Shown here: positions 36,262 through 43,928 of the stretch, piece by piece
Position numbering within the stretch: the stretch's first letter is position 1
Layout of the letters: each line of letters opens with the position of its first letter
Source: Chamaelirium japonicum
Taxonomy: Eukaryota > Streptophyta > Magnoliopsida > Liliales > Melanthiaceae
Direction: 5' to 3'
NCBI GenBank assembly: GCA_947650365.1
Contig: OX393550.1
Coordinates: forward strand, 52,836,879-52,900,878
DNA length: 64,000 nt
Program-made: the position numbers and the translations under genes
The notes under the pieces: model-generated
The model's database searches: none
What the model saw: only the letters and a program-made list of their open reading frames with translations
Told to the model about the DNA's origin: nothing

Positions 36262-36345
36262 AGGCAAAGAGCTCGCTCAGGAGCTCGCCCAAGCTCGCTC
36301 AGGAGCTCGCCCAAGCTCGCTCAGGAGCTCGCCCAAGCTCGCTAG
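36262..36345. repeat. 22-bp minisatellite in the element 2 LTR
   Basis: About four copies of a 22-bp unit AAGCTCGCTCAGGAGCTCGC plus CC. The copy number is higher in the 3' LTR (about 48858-48975) and much higher in element 3 (53355-53690). GAGCTC makes each unit partly palindromic. Confidence 0.85.
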
Positions 36346-36654
36346 AACTCCCCAGTTTATCGAAGAGGTCGCTCCCGCGAGGTCCGACTTTTGATAGATA
36401 TGGAAGAGAAGGCGGAGCAATGGAGGGCGAGCTCGCCCTGGCTTCCCACCGGAGGTCGCCCACAGTGCACGAAGATCTCCCAGACTTGAATATTCCAGAA
36501 TAGCCACCTGGCAGCAACAAGAAAGATGCTCTCCCCCACTCAAACCGCCTGGCAGGCTCGACGACGAAGAATGTCAGGGACGCTAGTACCAAGGACTGTC
36601 AGAGACCCACGCGAGCCAGAACGTGGGGGTCTAGAAGGCTCTGGAAAGAATCTC

Positions 36655-36693
36655 CACGTGTCGGGCCGCGGTAGGTCGCCAATGTCTATAAAT
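36655..36693 (+). promoter_or_regulatory. LTR core promoter of element 2: G-box, CCAAT, TATA
   Basis: CACGTG with flank CCACGTGTCGG at 36655-36660 (ABRE-like ACGTGTC), CCAAT at 36679-36683 and TATAAAT at 36687-36693. The 3' LTR repeats the set (CACGTG 49290-49295, TATAAAT 49322-49328). In element 3 the G-box has decayed to CGCGTG while the TATA box remains (54006-54012). Confidence 0.75.
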
Positions 36694-36890
36694 GCTCACC
36701 CCCAGGCTCCAGAGTACTGGTTCGAAACCCTTTTCCCTACCACTTTCGTCCACTAAAGCTCGTCGTTGTGCACCTGAGACTAACTTGAGCGTCGGAGGGT
36801 CTGCGCTTCTAAGGGAGCCAGCCATTCTCACGCTTTTTCTTTGTCTTGCAGGTAGCCCGCACGGACCAGCGAAAAAATCCCCCGAATATT

Positions 36891-36907
36891 TGGCGCCGTC
36901 TGTGGGA
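36891..36907 (+). other. Primer-binding site of element 2
   Basis: TGGCGCCGTCTGTGGGA, two bases after the LTR end, identical to element 1. In element 3 the site (54212-54228) reads TGGTGTCGTCTGTGGGA, with two C-to-T changes. Confidence 0.88.
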
Positions 36908-36978
36908 TCTTACGACTGGTTCCGGCGAGAACGCCCACGACCACATGGTTAGACACCGGAGGCTCTCGTAACCCAAAG

Positions 36979-38328
36979 ATGGCTCCGGCGATAAGGGGAC
37001 GCCGGCGACCGAGGACCCGTGCGAGGTCTGCGCGCAGCGAACCTCCTGTTGAGACCCCCCAGCCTCATGTCCCGCTCAGTGACCAGCTCCTGTTGGAGAT
37101 ACTGGCTACCCAGCGGGCAATGATGGATGAACTGACGTGACTCCGTCAGGTTCCGGCGGCCAGCCGACGGTCTGGGCCGGCGAAAATGGCGTCTCCGGGG
37201 CGACCACCAGCATCAACATCGCGCCCACCCACGACCATTCCGGCTCGGCAGGTTTCCCGTCCGGAACCCCCGGTCGAGAGAGCGGCCGTACGCGGGGTGC
37301 CGGAAACCCCACTTACGAGGCTGCAGAAGCTAGTAACCCAGCGGTCTAGCAACCAGGCGACCTCGCGGGCGACCATCCCTCGCCGCCGTAGCCGGAGCGC
37401 CGATTCTAATGAGTCAGAGGCAAGGTCTCTAGAGCGGGATCGTGACCCGCGTCATCGGCGACGTGGGAAAGAGCCCGTGGTGGCTATACCTTCCGAAGCT
37501 CGAGAGGCAACGGCCTCCCACAGACCAACCGCCACGATGAAGGAATCCGCGGGCGAACAGCGAGGAGGCCGCCGAGCGGTAGCCCCCGAGGGTTGCCGCG
37601 GGGCGGATCCGAACCTCCCTCGAGGGAGCATGCACGGCCGCCTAGGACCTGCGCAGCAGCCTCTGGGAGTTTTCCCCGGGCACTGGCAGCGACCTAACGC
37701 GACGGTAGACATGCTGGAGGACCTCGCCGCCCACGGGGGTAGACCCTTCACGAGCGAGGTGCACCAAGGAGGTTTCCCTCACCATTGGACCCCGCCTAAG
37801 TTTGTACTGTTCGATGGATCGCAAGATCCAGTCGACCACCTATTGGCTTACCGGAAGCTGTTATTCTTCCGGGACCAAGATCATGTTTTGTGCCGGGCTT
37901 TCCCTAGCAGCTTGACGGGCTCGGTGTTAAATTGGTTTCACAAATTGCCGTCGGGCACCATTCCAGACTTCCCAACTCTCTCCAAGTTGTTTCTGGAGCA
38001 GTACCGGTGCAACAGACAGCCCCCTAAGAGGATCGAGTCCCTCTTCACTTTGTCCATGGGAGCCCGCGAAACTCTTCGAAGCTTCGCGACGCGCTTCCGA
38101 AGCGCCTACCTCGCTCTGGAGGACGCTGTCGGCCAAGATCGTACGACGGTGAGCGCGTTCCGGAACGCCCTCCCCGAGGGAAGCAAGCTGCATGACGCCC
38201 TGGTAATCAAGGATCCCCGTACGATCGTCGAGCTATTCGCCCTTGTCCAGCAGCACATTAAGCTCGAAGATGCGGTGTTAGACCGGAAGGGAAAGGCAGT
38301 CGAGCAGCGACCTCCTCCGGCTCTATGA
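36979..38328 (+). pseudogene. Gag (capsid region) of Tat element 2
   Basis: Frame from ATG 36979 (90 bases after the LTR end; same start in element 3). It is interrupted by TGA 37138-37140, where element 3 has CGA, so this is a C-to-T nonsense change. It then stays open to TGA 38326-38328. The N-terminal part is basic, Pro/Ser-rich; the capsid-like region runs from HHWTPPKFVLFDGSQDP to VELFALVQQHIKLEDAVLDR (about 37785-38285). The closing TGA (after PPPAL) is in the same position in element 3, and the frame goes on after it into the zinc knuckle and protease. Confidence 0.85.
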
Positions 38329-39480
38329 CCTCTCGTCGTTAAGGCCGTGGAGAGGCGGGAGGTGCCACAGGTGGCACCTTTGCCCGGACCGCCTGCAGCT
38401 CCTGCCGTACAGCCCGCGGAAGCCCCCCCGGTGGTCGCTGGAAGGCCGGCGAACTGGCGCCTGCCTCCGGGACCCGGGGAGCGGGATTTCACCGTGTTAA
38501 CCCACTCGCCAGGGCAAATCTTTCACCAGATTCAGAACGAACCATTCTTTCAGTATCTACCCCCCCTGCAGGTCGGGGAGCCCGGCTCAACCGACAATTC
38601 GCGGTGGTGCGCCTTTCATCGCAGCCCCGGGCATCACACCAACAGATGCCGGGCTCTGAAGAACCACCTCGAGGACTTGGTCACCCAGGGACATTTGGAT
38701 CAGTTTATTTCGCCTCCAAGGAGGTTCGAGGTGATACCAGCACGGGCTCCTCGGGAGGGAGATCGCCCGGGGCCCGCTGAGCCCGCCCTACCTCCACCTC
38801 CCCCGGGAGGGCCGGCGGTCTGTCACACCATCAGCGGGCGCCTGAACGGCCCAAGATCAAGCAACGAGGTTCGGCGACAAGTTAGAGAGATGGAGCGGGC
38901 TCAGAAGGTATTCTCCATTTCTCTAACTCCTGTACTGCACCGAACGCCGAGGGTAGAAGCCCGAGACTTTATTTGGTTCTCGGAGGAGGACATGGCCGGG
39001 GTCGTTACCCCCCACAATGACCCCCTCGTCATATGCCTAATGATGGCAAACATCGAAGTAAGGCGGGTCCTGGTTGACCTAGGAAGTGCCGTAGACATCC
39101 TGTTCTTGTCGGCCTTCCAGCGAATGGGACTGAGACAAATTGATCTGTCCCCCTCAACAGGCTCGCTCACCGGTTTCACTGGCGAGGTCGCTAAGGTGGT
39201 AGGGGAGATAACCCTCACCGTAACGGCGGGCCCAGAGGTACGTCAAGTCCGTTTCGCGGTGGTGAATGGCAGTCCGCTTTCAATGCCATCCTAGGGCGAC
39301 CCTGGTTGAGGCAGATGAAAGCGGTGTCCTCGCCTAATCACCAGGCCCTCAAGTTTCCCACAAACAGAGGGGTCGTGGTAATTCGAGGAGACCAGGTCGC
39401 TGCTACCAGGTGCGAGCAGGACGTCTTTCACCTCGCAGACGTGGAGGTCGCTGAGGCCAAGAGGCCTGCGCCCTCCTAGC
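38329..39480 (+). pseudogene. Nucleocapsid knuckle and protease of Tat element 2
   Basis: Continues in the gag frame after TGA 38326-38328. A C-x2-H-x4-H-x4-C knuckle (CAFHRSPGHHTNRC) lies at about 38608-38650. The protease motif is VDLGSAVDILF at about 39073; the catalytic triplet reads D-L-G where D-T-G or D-S-G is usual. A one-base frame change near 39275 occurs just before the ILGRPWL motif, which continues in another frame. The segment ends in stop-rich sequence. An aspartic protease would cut the polyprotein; this copy could not make a complete one. Confidence 0.82.
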
Positions 39481-39725
39481 AATTAACGCCCACCTCAAGC
39501 GGGCTCCCTCAAAGCCCGAGAGAGGTCGCCTCACTTAGATCCCCCACTCCACCCCCGGGTGGGAGCGGCGTGGATTTTGAGCTCGAGGAGAAAGGCCGCC
39601 TACCAGGGACCTAGAGAGGAAGTTTTCCCATTGCCGAGCCGCTACAAGAAGTCAACATCGGAAGCGAGGACGGACCAAGGATTGTTAGTCTCGGGACCTC
39701 GCTAACCAAGGGCGAGGTCCTAGCC
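39481..39725 (+). other. Protease-RT linker of element 2
   Basis: About 245 bp of low-conservation linker between protease and RT, with stops in all frames. No separate gene. Confidence 0.5.
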
Positions 39726-41102
39726 TTGACCGACATACTCAGGGAATACCGTGACGTATTCGCCTGGAGCTTCGCGGACATGCCAGGGATTGACCCGGAG
39801 GTCGCCTGTCATCGTCTGCACACCATGAAAGAGTTCCCGCTGATCAAGCAAAAAGCTCGGCACATACCGGCTGCGAAGTCCATCGCAGTGGCGGCGGAAC
39901 TAGACAAGCTAGAGCGAGCTGGCTTTATTCGCGAGGCGCACTTTCCCGAGTGGATCTCCAACATCGTGGCGGTGCCAAAGAAGAGCGGGGCGGTCAGAGT
40001 GTGCATTGACTTCTCCGACCTCAATAAAGCATGCCCGAAGGACGGTTTTTCCCTTCCGCGGATAGGCGCGCTGGTCGACGGAGCTGTCGGGTTCCAGGCC
40101 CTGTCCTTCATGGATGGATATTCTAGGTATAACCAGATACCTCTCCACGTCGACGATCAAGAGAAGACCGCCTTCTATTCTAGGGTGGGCTAACAGAAGC
40201 TATTCTGCTATCGAGTGATGCCTTTTGGACTTAAGAACGCTGGAGCCACCTACCAAAGGTTAGTCACTCAGATGTTCAAGAGTCAGATCAGCAGGAATGT
40301 CGAAGTTTATGTAGACGACCTCCTGGTGAAAAGTCGAGAGCGAGAGGGGCATGTCGCCGATCTCCGCGAAACCTTCGAAGTGCTGAGAAAGTACCAAATG
40401 AGGCTGAACCCGGCAAAGTATGCATTCGGGGTGACTTCTGGGAAATTCCTAGGGTACCTGGTCACCCACAGGGGGATCGAGGCGGACCCTGGGCAAATCC
40501 GAGCACTTGTCGAGATGCCTGCACCAAGAACCCGGCAGGAAGTTCAGAGGTTGAGCGGGCGAATCGCCGCGCTCAATCGATTTATCTCCAAATCCTCAGA
40601 CAACTGCCGACCTCTTTTTGAGCTACTACGAAAAGGAGCGAGCATTTGTTGGGATGAAAAGTGCGAGCACGCCTTTCAAAAGATCAAGGATTATCTGGCG
40701 AGCCCGCCAATCCTAGCGGCACCAAAAGATGGCGCCGAGCTTGGCGTGTATCTCGCGGTCACAAAGAATGCGGTAAGCGGGGTCCTTGTTATGGAAGAAG
40801 CAAAGGTGGAGCGGCCTGTCTACTTTGTAAGCCACACAATGCTTCCCGCTGAGCTCCGGTATCGACCAATCGAGAAGGTCGCATTGGCCTTGGTCCTTAC
40901 CGTAAGGAAGCTTCACCCCTACTTCTCGGCGCACACTGTCAAGGTCATCACGGAGCACCCTCTGAAGAGCGCGCTCTCCAGACCCTCGATAGCCGGCAGG
41001 CTTTACCGATGGTCCGCCGAGCTCGCCGCCTATGGTTTGGAGTATGTCCCTCGAGTTGCCGTCAAAGGGCAGGCTCCGATTTCTTGGCGGACTTCCCCAT
41101 AG
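39726..41102 (+). pseudogene. Reverse transcriptase and first RNase H of Tat element 2
   Basis: Two open pieces in one frame, 39726-40193 and 40215-41102, separated by TAA 40191-40193. RT motifs: VFAWSFADMPGI, NIVAVPKKSGAVRVCIDF, ACPKDGFSLPRI, SFMDGYSRYNQIPL, MPFGLKNAGATYQR and the catalytic YVDD at 40308-40319. The first RNase H has VYLAVTKNAVSGVL, so the leading Asp and the second acidic residue are both replaced; it is predicted inactive, as in element 1. The frame is lost near 41080, just before the linker that leads to the second RNase H. Confidence 0.9.
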
Positions 41103-41674
41103 AAGAACCGGTCCACTACCAGGAGGATGAGCCAACTGAGGTACACCCTGGGAAGGCGAGGTTCTTGGACAACCTAGGTGAGCTTCCTCCAACTAAGCAT
41201 TCAGAGATGGGGGGCTGGGAGTTATTCATCGACGGATCCTCCAATGCTTTGGGGGCCGGAATCGGGGTTGCACTGATCACCCAGTCGATACTTCTTGAGA
41301 AATCAGTCCGGCTGGATTTCGCGGCAACCAACAATGAGGCAGAGTATGAGGCACTGCTCGCCGGACTAGAGCTCGCTCAAGAAGTAGGCGCCAAACGGTT
41401 AAAGGTTTTTAGCGATTCTCAGCTGATCATTTATCAAATCAATGGAGAGTACGCCTCCCGGGATACGCGAATGGCGGGCTACGTGGATCTGGTAAAAGGA
41501 AAGGCCGCAGAGTTCGAAAAGATCTCCTTCGAGCAAATCCCTCGAGCCGATAATAGGCGAGCTGATGCATTGGCAAGCGCTGCCTCCCTGCTGGGAACAT
41601 CAGAAGCTCGCCAGATTCTCATCGAGGTCCAGAATCAGTCTCGGCTCCGACTGATAGAGCCCGCTGTTAACTAA
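41080..41674 (+). pseudogene. Second (archaeal-type) RNase H of Tat element 2
   Basis: Open in a new frame up to TAA 41672-41674 after a one-base shift near 41080. The acidic residues are all present: FIDGSS (Asp near 41231), NNEAEYEAL, FSDSQL and NRRADALA. It has the length and spacing of a full RNase HI. This is the Tat-lineage extra RNase H and aligns well by eye with the one in element 1 (shared QLII-x-QINGEY). Confidence 0.88.
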
Positions 41675-41689
41675 GTCTCTGTCGACGTA

Positions 41690-42936
41690 TCACCCGGCGG
41701 GTGGACCGCCCCCATTCTTCGTTTTCTCCAGAAGGGCGAGCTTCCAGAGGATAGAGAGGAAGCCCGGCGAGTGGAGAAACGCACTGGGTGCTACCTCATT
41801 CGCTGGGATCGCCTTTTTCGAGGATCTTTTGGCGGGCCAAATCTTCGTTGCGTCGAGAGCCCGGAGACCGAAGAAGTTTTGAATCACATTCACTCGGCGA
41901 GCTGGGAAACCACGCTGGTGGGCGGTCTCTAGCTGCGAAAGTACGAAGGCAAGGATACTGGTGGCCCACTCTGGAGCGAGATGCCTTGAAGGTCGCACAA
42001 AGCTGCATCCAATGTCAGAAGCACGCCACGACAAATCATATGCCCGCAAAAGAACTGCATTCTCTGGCGAGCCCCTGGCCGTTTCAACAATGGGGGTTAG
42101 ATATTGTGGGACCTTTCCCCGTATCAGCCTGGCAGAAGAAATTCATCTTAGTAGCTACGGACTACTTCACCAAATAGGTAGAAGCTGTCCCGCTAGCTAA
42201 GATAGGTGAGAAACAAGTGAAAGACTTCCTTTGGAAGAATATTTTCTGTCGTTTCGGGCTGCCCCGAGTACTTATCACCGACAATGGTCGCCAGTTCGAC
42301 AATCGCTTGATCAGAGGCTTTTGCGCTGAATTTGGAGTCGACCTAAGGTTCTGTTCCCCAAGGTACCCTCAAAGCAATGGGCAGGCCGAAGCTACGAATC
42401 GTGTAATCCTAGATAACCTCAAGAAAAGGCTGGAAGGGAAGAAAGGATTATGGGAGCAGGAGCTCGATGGAGTCTTATGGGCCTATTGCACTACTCCACG
42501 TCGCTCAACTAACGAGTTCCCTTTCAGTCTCACTTTTGGTTGCGAAGCCGTGCTACCCGTAGAAGCCGAACTGCCCACTGAAAGAATTCTTGTGTCAAAG
42601 GAGGTTGACAACGACAAACTGCTCGTCGACTCTCTCGATCAACTCGAAGAAAGATGAGAGCACGCCAATCTACACCTCGCCGGATATAGACAGGAAATGA
42701 AGCGCGCATATGACAAAAGAGTCCGCCATCGGGCATTCAAGGCTGGTGACACGGTGATGAGAAAGGTGTTCGCAAACACGCAAGAGCCTAATGCAGAAAA
42801 GCTCGCGGCAAACTGGGAAGGCCCCTACATAGTACACGAAGCAGGAAGCTCGAGGGCTTACCGGTTGATGACCGCTGAAGGCGACCTGTTAGAGCGACCT
42901 TGGAATGCTTTGCACCTTCGCAAGTTTTATGCATAA
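41690..42936 (+). pseudogene. Integrase of Tat element 2
   Basis: Zinc-binding part: GYWWPTLERDA and CIQCQKHA (about 41955-42030). The core frame is open from about 41930 to TAG 42175-42177 (a TGG codon in the family pattern), then to TGA 42655-42657, then to the true end TAA 42934-42936; all three pieces share one frame. Catalytic residues are visible: Asp in GLDIVGPF, Asp in ITDNGRQFD (about 42283) and Glu in NGQAEATNR (about 42385). The C-terminus has KLAANWEGPY and HLRKFYA. An N-terminal frame change near 41900 and two stops make it inactive. Confidence 0.88.
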
Positions 42937-43055
42937 GACCAAGGGATTATGTAAATCAACTTCTGAAGAAGTTATGAATGAACAATGGAGGTTACAACGA
43001 AGAATTTAACTCGGAAGCTCGGCGCAGCAAGAGCCCGCATGATCTATAAAGTGTA
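42937..43055 (+). other. Short unique segment after pol of element 2
   Basis: About 120 bp between the integrase stop and the first 78-bp unit. Its sequence around GAACAATGGAGG is the right-hand joining point of the internal deletion in element 3. Confidence 0.55.
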
Positions 43056-43450
43056 GTCCGCCGTTGTACGGACTTAAAGCAAGACCGGGATCCTCAGAGG
43101 CAGCCAGTGGGTGACCTTGAGCTTCCTGGGGCAGTCCGCCGTTGTGCGGACTTAAAGCAAGACCGGGATCCTTAGAGGCGGCCAGTGGGCGACCTTGAGC
43201 TTCCCGGGGCAGTCCGCCGTTGTGCGGACTTAAAGCAAGACCGGGATCCTCAGAGGCGGCCAGTGGGTGACCTTGAGCTTCCCGGGGCAGTCCGCCGTTG
43301 CGCGGACTTAAAGCAAGACCGGGATCCTTAGAGGCAGCCAGTGGGCGACCTTGAGCTTCCCGGGGCAGTCCGCCGTTGTGCGGACTTAAAGCAAGACCGG
43401 GATCCTAAGAGGCAGCTAGTGGGCGACCTTGAGATTCCTGGGGAAGTCCG
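43056..43450. repeat. Array A of element 2: 78-bp repeat with hairpin core, five copies
   Basis: Unit starts (GTCCGCCGTTG) at 43056, 43134, 43212, 43290, 43368 and a diverged 43446, exactly 78 bp apart. Each holds GTCCGC-CGTTGT-GCGGAC, a 6-bp stem with a 6-nt loop. The unit length is divisible by three, so some frames stay open, but there is no start or conserved domain. It lies between pol and the convergent antisense gene. Confidence 0.9.
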
Positions 43451-43928
43451 CTGCCTAGTGGACTCTAAACCTAACCGGGATTCTTCGCGTTCACCTGCCA
43501 TGAACGGAAGCATCATGGCGCGGGCTTACCCCTCAATGGGCAAGTCCGCCAAACAGGATCATCGAGGGAAATTAACCGGGCAGGGGGCAGCTAGCACTTA
43601 TTAGTTTCCTTTTAAAATAAAAATGGTTTAAATCTCTGAGTGTAGGGAAGTTTTTTTTGAAGTCATTTGGTTCGCTTATCATTTTTCGAGCTCAAAGATT
43701 GTTGAGTTTTAGCGAGCATGCCGAGTTTTTCGTTTGCATATACTTTAAAATAAAAAGGTTGAATCGAATTAGCTGCCTCGCCCGGGGTATCACTCTCGAG
43801 ATCGCTGCGAAACTCCTAAAGCGGACTCATGAGCAACACAGAGAGAGAAAGAAACGCATAGGCGAGCTCAAAACGTATTTTCATTCATTATTTAAAAGTA
43901 CATTGAAGGGGTTACAAAAGGATGGAAC
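43451..43928. other. Convergence zone downstream of pol and of the antisense gene
   Basis: About 480 bp, partly AT-rich (43610-43760). It contains what should be the 3' untranslated region of the antisense gene (minus strand AATAATGAATGAAAAT near 43885). Small open frames here have no recognisable features, and I do not call a gene. Confidence 0.45.

Larger units (their letters stand above)
35842..36888 (+). repeat. Element 2, 5' LTR
   Basis: 1047 bp. Its start reads TATTGGGGG where the 3' LTR has TGTTGGGGG, and its end reads GAATA where the 3' LTR has GAACA; both are single substitutions of the TG...CA termini. It contains 22-bp AAGCTCGCTCAGGAGCTCGC-type minisatellites (about 35945-35990, 36055-36125, 36262-36345), a CACGTG (36655-36660), CCAAT (36679-36683) and a TATA box. 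Confidence 0.88.

Noticed and set aside
43056-43450. Regular repeats with palindromes, similar in look to a CRISPR array
   Set aside because: Plant retrotransposon context; the whole 78-bp unit is repeated with no unique spacers, and no cas genes are present.
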